From Bacillota bacterium (GTDB lineage Bacteria; Bacillota; Sulfobacillia; RBS10-35): DNA of 6,622 nt. The stretch covers positions 1-6,622 of the forward strand of contig JASBVX010000078.1 in the NCBI GenBank assembly GCA_029960865.1, read 5' to 3'. Under the pieces are notes generated by a model, which saw only the letters and a list, made by a program, of their open reading frames with translations, was not told the DNA's origin and did not search any database. Within the stretch, counting starts at the first letter, position 1. Every line of letters starts with the position of its first letter. Made by a program: the position numbers and the translations under genes. Shown here piece by piece: positions 1-5,860 of the stretch.

Positions 1-231
1 TTGGATCCCAGGGCGGTCCACACGGTGAAAACCTGGATGCAGGAATACGCGGCCCAGGGGAACATCGTCTTTTTTAGCACCCACATCCTGGAGGTGGCGG
101 AGAAGCTGGTGGATCGGGTGGGGATCATCCATCACGGAGAGCTGGTGGCGGTCGGGACGTTGGAGGAGCTGCGGCAGGGAGAACAGGGAGCTTCCCTTGA
201 ACATATCTTCCTTGCCCTGACGGAAGCATGA
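1..231 (+). CDS. ABC transporter ATP-binding protein, C-terminal fragment (gene starts before the window)
   Basis: Only the last 76 codons are visible. They open inside the D-loop (LDPRAV, residues 1-6 of the visible part), so the first TTG is an internal leucine codon and not a start. The H-loop histidine follows in FFSTHILEVAEKL (visible residue 28). The tail GIIHHGELVAVGTLEEL and the ending SLEHIFLALTEA are typical of ATPases that drive ABC-2 type exporters. Walker A, Q-loop, signature and Walker B motifs must lie upstream. The stop codon overlaps the start of the downstream permease (ATGA), so the two are almost certainly translationally coupled and form one transporter: this subunit would hydrolyse ATP on the cytoplasmic face. 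The substrate cannot be told from this fragment. Confidence 0.93.
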   Translation: MDPRAVHTVKTWMQEYAAQGNIVFFSTHILEVAEKLVDRVGIIHHGELVAVGTLEELRQGEQGASLEHIFLALTEA

Positions 232-1901
232 AGTCGCATTTGAGAACCCTTCTCGAGCTGGAACTCCGGCTGACGTGGCGGCGCATGCTGGATAGCGTTA
301 CCCAGGAGGGGAAGCGGCCGGGGATGGTGCTGGTCCTTTTTGCCATCCCCCTGGCATTCCTCCCCCTTGTAGGGCTTCTCTTCACCTTCGCTTATACCTG
401 GCAGCAGGCCTTTAATTTCCTGAACCAACCGGGGGCCGCCTTGGTGGTTCCCCTTTCGGTGGCCCAGCTGGCGGTGGTGTTCTTCGGAATGGGCCATTTA
501 CTCTCCCTCTTCTTCTTCGACACCCAGCTGCCCACCCTCTTGGCCTATCCTCTAAGGCCCCGCGCCATTGCCCTCTCCCGTTTCCTTGTGGTGGTGGCAG
601 GAGAATACCTGACGGCCCTCCTGGTGGCGGGGCCATTTCTCCTGGCCTATGGCCTGTGGGGTGACCCTCCCTGGACTTTCTGGCTTTTGGTGATCCCCCT
701 GGTGCTGATCCTTCCCCTTTTCCCCCTGGCCCTGGGGGCCCTTCTGGCAGTCCTCTTCGTGCGGGCCCTGGGCCAGTGGGTTCACCGGGAAACCCTCCGG
801 GTCTTCGGGATCGCAGCTGCCACCGTCGTATCGGTGGTTTTGGTGCTTTTCATCAACCGGGTGAGCTACGATTTCGGCGTCCCCAGCGGGGAGGGAATGG
901 GAGGGAATCCCCAGACGATCCTCGCGCTTTTGCGCCAGCATGACTGGCTCCAGGGTGCGGGGAGCTGGCTTCCCCTGTCCCTTTGGGAGGCTCGGGTCCT
1001 AAGCGGCCACGCCGGCTGGCCCTTGGATGTTTTCTTCCTCGTGGCGGTCCATGCCATCATCTTGGGGCTTTTTTGGGTGTCCCTGGAGAGCTTCTTTTTC
1101 TCCGCCTTCCTCGGCCTTCAGGCAAGCGACCACCGGAGAAGGTTTCGGGTCTTCCCTCTTGGCGGGGCCCTTCAACCTCGCTCCATGGCAAAAGCCCTTT
1201 TCTGGCGGGAAGCGGTCCTCATCACCCGCTCCCCCATCCTCCTCCTCAACACGCTTGTGGCCTTCCTGCTGCCCCTCATCATCGCCATCGCCACCGGCAC
1301 CCGATCCTGGAAAGGAATCTCCTTCGCCGATCCCCAGCTGGAAGCGTTGGTCCCGTGGGCCCCTTTTGGGGCGGCAGCGGCCGCAAGCTTCCTCTGGGCC
1401 GTATCAGGCATCCCCCTTTTGTCCCTTAGCAAGGAAGGGCGATATACATGGATAAGCCTGGCCCTTCCGGCACCGGCCCAAAGCCAGGTCGCAGCCAAGA
1501 CCCTCTTTGGAGTCCTCGCCGGCCTACCTTTTGCCCTCTTGCTGTCCCTTCCCCTTCCCCTGATCTTGCCTTTGAGCTGGCCTATGGCGGCCTTCACGGC
1601 CCTCCTCAACCTTCTCGCCATCGCCATCGCCCATGGGTTGGGACTTTACCTGGATATGGAGAGGCCCTTCCTCACCTGGACTGATCCCCAGCAGGCCGTC
1701 AAGGGGAATACCAACAGCCTTATCCTGTTGCTCCTTTACGCCCTCCTGGTCGGCGCGATGGCTCTTTTGATGTACTTGGCCCATGCCCTCTCCCTGCCCC
1801 TTTTGCCGGTGTTCACCCTCCTTTTGCTGCTGGTGGCGGCAGGAGGCTATGGCTACCTTCTCGGCAGGGCCCTCAAGGCTTACGCCCAGCTGGCTGGGTG
1901 A
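228..1901 (+). CDS. ABC-2 type exporter permease, about 12 membrane segments
   Basis: This 557-residue, very hydrophobic protein is the membrane partner of the ATPase just upstream. About a dozen hydrophobic stretches can be seen: roughly residues 33-56, 71-97, 119-144, 150-178, 193-210, 265-292, 332-357, 379-400, 428-449, 452-475, 496-518 and 522-547. Between segments lie two cytosolic motifs that I recall from large ABC-2 permeases of the 'putative ATP-binding cassette' family (PF16949-like, from memory): SKEGRYTWISLALPAP (401-416) and MERPFLTWTDPQQAVKGN (477-494). The start ATG overlaps the ATPase stop in ATGA, and only a weak GGAAG precedes it, so translation probably depends on coupling. 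Length is normal for this class, in which one long chain stands in for two shorter permeases. The substrate is unknown; drug, peptide or lipid export are all possible. Confidence 0.88.
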   Translation: MKSHLRTLLELELRLTWRRMLDSVTQEGKRPGMVLVLFAIPLAFLPLVGLLFTFAYTWQQAFNFLNQPGAALVVPLSVAQLAVVFFGMGHLLSLFFFDTQLPTLLAYPLRPRAIALSRFLVVVAGEYLTALLVAGPFLLAYGLWGDPPWTFWLLVIPLVLILPLFPLALGALLAVLFVRALGQWVHRETLRVFGIAAATVVSVVLVLFINRVSYDFGVPSGEGMGGNPQTILALLRQHDWLQGAGSWLPLSLWEARVLSGHAGWPLDVFFLVAVHAIILGLFWVSLESFFFSAFLGLQASDHRRRFRVFPLGGALQPRSMAKALFWREAVLITRSPILLLNTLVAFLLPLIIAIATGTRSWKGISFADPQLEALVPWAPFGAAAAASFLWAVSGIPLLSLSKEGRYTWISLALPAPAQSQVAAKTLFGVLAGLPFALLLSLPLPLILPLSWPMAAFTALLNLLAIAIAHGLGLYLDMERPFLTWTDPQQAVKGNTNSLILLLLYALLVGAMALLMYLAHALSLPLLPVFTLLLLLVAAGGYGYLLGRALKAYAQLAG

Positions 1902-1950
1902 AACGCCTGCGGCCTGGGCTTCCGCCACGGTGAAACCGAGGGACACACCT

Positions 1951-1969
1951 GGCGGTGGCAGGCACCGCC
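1951..1969. other. GC-rich hairpin downstream of the exporter permease gene
   Basis: GGCGGTG (1951-1957) and CACCGCC (1963-1969) form a perfect 7-bp stem with a GCAGG loop, 50 bases after the permease stop and between convergent genes. No T-run follows, so it is not a classical intrinsic terminator; it may be a weak terminator or a 3'-end stabilising hairpin. A competing pairing exists between CCGCCA (1922-1927) and TGGCGG (1950-1955). Confidence 0.35.
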
Positions 1970-1970
1970 C

Positions 1971-2191
1971 CCATGGGAAGGGCCTTCCATTCTTCGATGG
2001 GGAGCGGTTCTTTCATCCCCACGGGTAAACGGGTGAAGCCGTCCATGGAAGACGAAGAGAGGATGTCCTAAGAACCCGTGGCCTCATTTGGCAGGGGGAG
2101 AGCGCTGCCCTCCGCCTAGCTATCGATCTCCTCCATCGGGGGTCTAGAGGTTGGAGAGGAGGGCTAGGGCTTTTGCTTCCGTAGGTCGTGG
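1971..2191 (-). pseudogene. Decayed partial tandem copy of the adjacent serine hydrolase gene
   Basis: This stretch aligns along its length, same strand and same order, with 2294-2610 inside the intact hydrolase gene (residues about 304-409), at roughly 80% base identity by eye in the aligned blocks. In the reading direction the intact gene's KALVLLSNL appears as KALALLSNL followed by TAG (2144-2146); W337 has become TAG (2116-2118); AEGKALPLPKEAKGS reads AEGSALPLPNEATGS; Y353 has become TAG (2068-2070); MKEPPLIEEGKALPI reads MKEPLPIEEWKALPM (2016-1972). Relative to the intact gene it lacks 13, 14 and 69 bases at three places, so there are two frameshifts and one in-frame loss of 23 codons. 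It begins two bases after the intact gene's stop, and left of 1971 the similarity is no longer traceable. It has no start and cannot make the protein. It is best read as the relic of a tandem duplication or of a lost paralogue. Confidence 0.87.
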
Positions 2192-2193
2192 GT

Positions 2194-3519
2194 TCACCGC
2201 AAGGCCTTGCGGTAGAGATTCCCCGCCAGAAGGAGACCCTCCCTCGTGAAGTAGAGGGGCATCCCGGCTTCCCTCAAGAAAAAGAGCCTTTCTCCGATGG
2301 GGAGGGCCTTCCCTTCTTCGATGAGGGGCGGTTCTTTCATCTCCCAGCGGTAAGGAAGAAGACTGCCTGGGTTACCCTTCCCCGCCAAGATCTCCACGTC
2401 TCCTTGGGGTGCCCTGTAAAGGCCGGAGAGGCCGTCCATGTAAGACGAAGATGGGATGTCATAAGAACCCTTGGCCTCTTTTGGCAGAGGGAGAGCCTTC
2501 CCTTCCGCCCAGCGGTAGATCTCCTCCACCAGCGGTTTGAGGTCGGCATAGGTGAGGTTGGAGAGGAGGACTAGGGCTTTTCCTTCCGCAGGGAAGATCC
2601 ACATTTCGTGGGCAAAGCCCCGCTGATTCCCCCCGTGGTGAAAGACTGTCCCTTTGGGCCCTGGCTGATAGAACCATCCCAGGCCATAGCCCCACCCGGT
2701 GGAGCCGAAGGGAACAGGACGTCTCTGGCTTTCCTTCAGAATCCCCCGCCATCCTTGGAGCATGGCCCGGGCATACCGGGCCATGTCCCTGGGGGTGCTG
2801 GAGAGGCGCCCGGCAGGGGTGGAGGCTGGAGCTATAGGCAGGGCTTCCACCCGCTCCCAAGGAGCTTTCCCACCGTCTCGAAGAAGGCGATATCCCACGG
2901 CCCCCAGAGGGCTCTCCCGCCACTCCTGGATATAAGCGGTAGTATCCAGAAGGTCCAAGGGCTTCAAAAGAAGATCTTCCACCAATTCTTCATAGGGCTG
3001 GCCGGCGGACCGCTCCACCAGATGGGCGGCCAGGGAATAGCCTTCGTTGCTGTAGGACCAGGTCTCCCCGGGGGCTGTCTGCAAGGGGTAGGAGGAAAGG
3101 GCCCTGGCCAGGTGCTCTCGGGAAGAGAAGGAGGCTCCGGCATCAGGGTCCAGGTGGCCGGTACGGCCAAGCCCGCTGGTGTGCTGGAGGAGCATCTGCA
3201 GAGTCATGGCCTGAGCGGCACCTGCGCGGGCCACTTGGAACCAGGGGAGAATCTCCACCGGGGATTGGGCCAAGGAGATGACGCCCTCTTCTTCCAGGAG
3301 AAGGGCCACGGCGGCCGTAAAGGACTTGGTGAGGGAGGCCAGGGGGAAGAGGGTGTCGCCCTCCACGGGAAGATCTTCTTCCAGGGACCGCTTCCCAAGG
3401 CCCCCTGCCGCCCAGGTGTCCTCTTCCACCCAGGCGATCCCAAGGCCAGGGACCTTCTCCCTTTCCATGAACGAGCGGGCCATCTCCAAAAGAGGTTCCG
3501 GCATCCTTCCCTCAGGCAC
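2194..3519 (-). CDS. Serine beta-lactamase-like hydrolase (class C beta-lactamase / esterase / D-aminopeptidase fold)
   Basis: This 441-residue protein belongs to the penicillin-binding, beta-lactamase-related serine hydrolases. The visible active-site set is S62-L-T-K65 (SxxK, nucleophile and base, in FPLASLTKSF), Y156-S-N158 (YxN, in WSYSNEGY) and H294-H-G296 in FHHGGNQRGF, the HxG form that replaces KTG in esterase and peptidase members. The catalytic domain covers about residues 10-340; residues 350-441 look like a C-terminal beta-rich accessory domain. No signal peptide is visible, so it probably acts in the cytosol on small esters, amides or peptides; the substrate is not predictable. 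The start is GTG at 3519, preceded by GGAGGAGG (3529-3536) with 9-base spacing inside the end of the peptidase gene. An ATG at 3504 is a less likely alternative. The gene overlaps the upstream peptidase gene by 8 bases, implying coupled translation. Confidence 0.92.
   Translation of the reverse strand: MPEGRMPEPLLEMARSFMEREKVPGLGIAWVEEDTWAAGGLGKRSLEEDLPVEGDTLFPLASLTKSFTAAVALLLEEEGVISLAQSPVEILPWFQVARAGAAQAMTLQMLLQHTSGLGRTGHLDPDAGASFSSREHLARALSSYPLQTAPGETWSYSNEGYSLAAHLVERSAGQPYEELVEDLLLKPLDLLDTTAYIQEWRESPLGAVGYRLLRDGGKAPWERVEALPIAPASTPAGRLSSTPRDMARYARAMLQGWRGILKESQRRPVPFGSTGWGYGLGWFYQPGPKGTVFHHGGNQRGFAHEMWIFPAEGKALVLLSNLTYADLKPLVEEIYRWAEGKALPLPKEAKGSYDIPSSSYMDGLSGLYRAPQGDVEILAGKGNPGSLLPYRWEMKEPPLIEEGKALPIGERLFFLREAGMPLYFTREGLLLAGNLYRKALR
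2196..2213. repeat. Perfect 18-bp palindrome over the hydrolase stop codon
   Basis: ACCGCAAGGCCTTGCGGT is a perfect palindrome. Read as RNA it could fold as a 7-bp stem with a GGCC loop. It covers the last five codons of the hydrolase gene and ends within its TGA, and it lies 5 bases from the edge of the decayed gene copy. No T-run follows on the minus strand, so a classical terminator is not supported. It may be a 3'-end hairpin, or chance plus coding constraint. Confidence 0.45.
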
Positions 3520-4639
3520 GCCGAAAGGCCTCCTCCGAAAGCATGGCCAGGAACCGGACCAAAGTCTGGGCTCCCTTCAAGAGGGAAGGAATCTCCAGAT
3601 ACTCTTTCAACGTATGGGCCCCTCCGCCGAGGGTGGCCCCCAGGCAAAGAGCCGGGATGCCCTTCGCTAGGGGAATGTTGGCATCGGTGCTCCCCGGCTC
3701 CATCTGAAATGGAAGTCCCTGCTCCAAAAGGGCTTTCTGGGCAGTCACAAGGAGGGAGTGGGAAGAAGGGAGATGGCCCGCCGGGCGGTTTCCTACCACC
3801 TCAAAGGTCCCTTCCACCTTCTTCTCTTGAGCCGTCTCGAAGAAAAGGCGGGAAGCTTCGTTAAAAAGTCTTTCCAGCTCCTTTTCGTCCCCTGAGCGCA
3901 TATCCAGGTAGGCTTCCGCTTCTTCCGCAATGGCGTTGACCGATGTCCCGCCCCGGAGAGTCCCTACGTTGAGGGTGGTGCGGGGCTCAGAAGGTATGGG
4001 GATTTGCGTAAAGCGGTGGACGAAGGTGCCCATGGCATGGAGGGCGCTGGGGCGGCCAAAGTCCCCAAAGCTATGGCCTCCCGGACCGCGGTAGGTGGCT
4101 TTCACCCGGCGGCTCCCCACCGCCTCGTGAACGATGGATCCCAGATGGCCATCGAAGGCCACCACGGCGTCAGGGCGGAGGCGGTCCACCAGGTGGCGGA
4201 TGCCCCTGAGGTCCCCGAGGCCTTCTTCCCCCACGTTGGCGGCAAAGAGAAGGCGGTAGGGAAGGGAAAGGGGAGCTTCCTTCCAGGCGGCTGCCACCTG
4301 CAAAAGGATGGCCACGGCGGCGGAGTTGTCCCGGATCCCGGGAGCATAGGCCCGCTCGCCTTCTACCCTCACCCGGACATCGGTCTCCGGGGGAAAGACG
4401 GTATCCAGATGGGCCGCCACCAAAAGGGTAGGGCCGGGGCTGGGGTGGATTTCCGCCACCACATTGAAAAGATCATCGGTCTCCACCGGGTAATCCAGTT
4501 CCCGGTAGCGCCGGGCCACGTAGCGGCTGCGAATTTCCTCCTGGAAAGGAGGAGCAGGAACTTCCGTGATGTCGATGGTTTCCTTGAGGAAGTCTTCCCG
4601 GCGGTCCGCTAGGGCAGAGAGGAGACGGTCCAGGGACAT
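3512..4639 (-). CDS. M20-family metallopeptidase (ArgE/DapE/PepT-like zinc hydrolase)
   Basis: This 375-residue protein has the M20 di-zinc hydrolase pattern, counting from the ATG at 4639: H77-x-D79 in AAHLDTVFP; the bridging aspartate D104 in GIRDNSAAVA; the catalytic pair E138-E139 in NVGEEGLGD; D163 in AFDGHLG; a dimerisation (lid) domain at about 178-285 with GPGGHSFGDFGRPSA and H189; and H342 in GGGAHTLKEYLE, the last metal ligand. It should remove residues or acyl groups from small peptides or N-acyl amino acids in the cytosol; the exact substrate is uncertain, and PepT-like aminopeptidase or N-acyl deacylase are both possible. The ATG at 4639 is preferred: AAGGGGG (4647-4653) sits 7 bases upstream, and the in-frame ATG at 4666 falls between the likely -10 box and transcript start. 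Its 3' end overlaps the serine hydrolase gene by 8 bases, pointing to a common peptide or amide catabolic role. Confidence 0.92.
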   Translation of the reverse strand: MSLDRLLSALADRREDFLKETIDITEVPAPPFQEEIRSRYVARRYRELDYPVETDDLFNVVAEIHPSPGPTLLVAAHLDTVFPPETDVRVRVEGERAYAPGIRDNSAAVAILLQVAAAWKEAPLSLPYRLLFAANVGEEGLGDLRGIRHLVDRLRPDAVVAFDGHLGSIVHEAVGSRRVKATYRGPGGHSFGDFGRPSALHAMGTFVHRFTQIPIPSEPRTTLNVGTLRGGTSVNAIAEEAEAYLDMRSGDEKELERLFNEASRLFFETAQEKKVEGTFEVVGNRPAGHLPSSHSLLVTAQKALLEQGLPFQMEPGSTDANIPLAKGIPALCLGATLGGGAHTLKEYLEIPSLLKGAQTLVRFLAMLSEEAFRRA

Positions 4640-4668
4640 GGTTAAACCCCCTTCATGATGGCCCATTC

Positions 4669-4697
4669 ATGATAGCCTACGGCTTTACCTGCTCCAA
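4669..4697 (-). promoter_or_regulatory. Probable sigma-A-type promoter of the peptidase-hydrolase operon
   Basis: Reading the minus strand, TTGGAG (4697-4692) and TATCAT (4674-4669) are separated by exactly 17 bases. The -10 matches the TATAAT consensus at 5 of 6 positions and the -35 at 3 of 6. A transcript starting near 4662 would have a leader of about 23 bases holding the AAGGGGG site before the ATG at 4639. This is consensus matching only. Confidence 0.5.
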
Positions 4698-4943
4698 GGA
4701 TGCTGCCGGAAGCCTTCCCGATAGGTGAGCAACAAAAGGGGTAAGCGGGGAGGTATCGCCTCCCGCTATCCTCAGGGGAAAAAGTTCAATGGCCACAGGA
4801 CCGGTGCCGGCCATCAGCGCAGGAGCAAGGGGTAGTTCTGGAGAACCTGCTCCCGGCCGCAAAGGGGGCCTCGTCTGACGGGCGTTCGCCCATTGCCAAA
4901 CCTTCACTGGGCCGTTGGTGCTCCTTAATCTCTACGCGAGATG

Positions 4944-4986
4944 GAGCCTCCCATAATGAAAGCGACTTTCACAACTAGGGAGGCTC
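4944..4986 (+). promoter_or_regulatory. Nested inverted repeat that overlaps the phnD ribosome-binding site
   Basis: GAGCCTCCC (4944-4952) is perfectly complementary to GGGAGGCTC (4978-4986). Inside lies a second perfect pair, TGAAAG (4957-4962) and CTTTCA (4966-4971), around CGA. The right outer arm contains GGGAGG (4978-4983), the only good Shine-Dalgarno site for the phnD ATG at 4991 (7-base spacing). If the whole repeat is transcribed, folding would hide this site and lower phnD translation. Alternatively the 15-base inner palindrome TGAAAGCGACTTTCA is a repressor operator: CATAAT at 4952-4957 resembles a -10 box and would overlap it, though no good -35 precedes it. The sequence does not decide between an RNA switch and a DNA operator. 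Confidence 0.6.
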
Positions 4987-4990
4987 GTCC

Positions 4991-5857
4991 ATGAAAAAGC
5001 ACATGAGGTGGGGTCTTTTCCTCTTGCTCTTGGTCTTGCCCCTTATGAGCGCCTGCGGTGCCACCGCCGCGGTGGAACCTCAAAAGCTGGTGGTGGGCTT
5101 TGTCCCCTCGCAGGAAGCGGAAAACCTTCAGGCCAAGGCGAAACCCCTAGCCGATCTTTTGACGGAGCAGCTGGGAATCCCCGTAGAAGTCTTTGTGGGG
5201 AGCGACTATACGGCCGTCATCGAAGGTATGGGGGCCGGGAAGGTGGACATCGGGTTTCTCAACCCCAAAGGGTATGTGACGGCCAAGGAAAAGGGCTACG
5301 CCGACGTGCTCCTGAAGGCAGTTCGGAACGGATCCGATTCCTACCGCTCCCAGATCGTGGTCCGGGCCGATAGCCCCATCCAGTCGGTGGCCGACCTAAA
5401 GGGGAAGACCATCGCCTTTGTCGATCCCCAATCCACTTCCGGCTATGTCTATCCCGTGGTGCTCCTGAAGAAAAACGGTATCGATCCCGAAAAGGACGTG
5501 AATCTGGTGGAGGCGGGGGGTCACGACAAAACCATTCTGGCCCTCCTTAGGGGCGATGTGGATGCCGCCTTCAGCTTCGACGACGCCCGCACCATCGTCC
5601 AGAAGGTGGACCCTGACGTGATGCAAAAGACCCGCATCCTGACCTACACCGACCCCATCCCCAACGACACCGTGTCGGTCAGGTCCTCCCTGTCCCCGGA
5701 ATGGCACGAGAAGATCCAAAAGGCCTTCCTCGCCATCGCGGAGGATCCTAAGGGGAAGGAGATCATCAAGGAAATCTACAGCCATGACGGCTACGCTCCC
5801 GCCAAGGATCAGGATTTCGACGTGGTGCGGGAAGCCAGCCGCCTTTTGGGGCAATAG
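4991..5857 (+). CDS. phnD: Phosphonate/phosphite/phosphate ABC transporter substrate-binding lipoprotein (PhnD family)
   Basis: This 288-residue protein starts with a lipoprotein signal peptide: basic MKKHMR, a leucine-rich core, and a lipobox ending MSAC with the lipid-carrying cysteine at C22. The mature part is a two-lobed periplasmic-binding-protein fold of the PhnD type, with LVVGFVPSQEAENLQ (33-47), SDYTAVIEGMGAGKVDIGFLNP (71-92), the lobe-two signature DPQSTSGYVYP (145-155), GGHDKTILALLRGDVDAAF (176-194) and PIPNDTVSVR (222-231). The S148-T-S150-G-Y152 run and H178-D179 lie where the family binds the oxyanion. Tethered outside the membrane, it would hand a phosphorus oxyanion to the permease; which one (phosphonate, phosphite or phosphate) is not decided by sequence. 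The ATG has GGGAGG 7 bases upstream, held in an inverted repeat. The PhnC-type ATPase gene follows after 3 bases. Confidence 0.93.
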   Translation: MKKHMRWGLFLLLLVLPLMSACGATAAVEPQKLVVGFVPSQEAENLQAKAKPLADLLTEQLGIPVEVFVGSDYTAVIEGMGAGKVDIGFLNPKGYVTAKEKGYADVLLKAVRNGSDSYRSQIVVRADSPIQSVADLKGKTIAFVDPQSTSGYVYPVVLLKKNGIDPEKDVNLVEAGGHDKTILALLRGDVDAAFSFDDARTIVQKVDPDVMQKTRILTYTDPIPNDTVSVRSSLSPEWHEKIQKAFLAIAEDPKGKEIIKEIYSHDGYAPAKDQDFDVVREASRLLGQ

Positions 5858-5860
5858 GCC

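Larger units (their letters stand above)
4640..4990. other. Divergent intergenic region with several short inverted repeats
   Basis: This 351-base gap separates the leftward peptidase operon from the rightward phn operon. Besides the peptidase promoter and the phnD leader repeat it holds several structures: an imperfect GCGGGGAGG/CCTCCCGC hairpin near 4747-4768; ATGGCC/GGCCAT arms around 4789-4814; an AGGAGCA/TGCTCC arm pair near 4821-4854 enclosing GTTC/GAAC; GGGC-GTTC-GCCC near 4880-4891; and ATCTC/GAGAT (4928-4942). A 76-codon minus-strand frame (4677-4907) has no ribosome-binding site I can see and no recognisable family, so I do not call it. I tested by eye for T-box, SAM, cobalamin, FMN, fluoride and c-di-GMP signatures and saw none. 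Confidence 0.45.

Noticed and set aside
1..231. Complete small protein starting at TTG position 1
   Set aside because: The first residues are the internal D-loop of an ABC ATPase; the gene is cut by the window edge and is not a short gene.
2608..3864. Long plus-strand open frame of 418 codons opposite the hydrolase and peptidase genes
   Set aside because: It is the antisense shadow of two genes with clear active-site motifs. Its product is Gly/Pro-rich without family motifs, crosses the gene junction, and is explained by GC-rich third codon positions removing antisense stops.
4640..4666. Longer peptidase start at ATG 4666
   Set aside because: The ATG at 4639 has AAGGGGG at 7-base spacing, and the 4666 codon lies upstream of the transcript start predicted from the -10 box, so the nine extra residues are unlikely to be made.
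4677..4907. 76-codon minus-strand frame upstream of the peptidase gene
   Set aside because: I see no ribosome-binding site, family resemblance or conserved motif, and it would overlap the proposed peptidase promoter. It may be chance in a GC-rich gap.
4893..4957. Sigma-A promoter for phnD
   Set aside because: TTGCCA (4893-4898) is a good -35 but no -10 follows at 16-18 bases; CATAAT (4952-4957) is a fair -10 but has no -35. I could not pair them at acceptable spacing.
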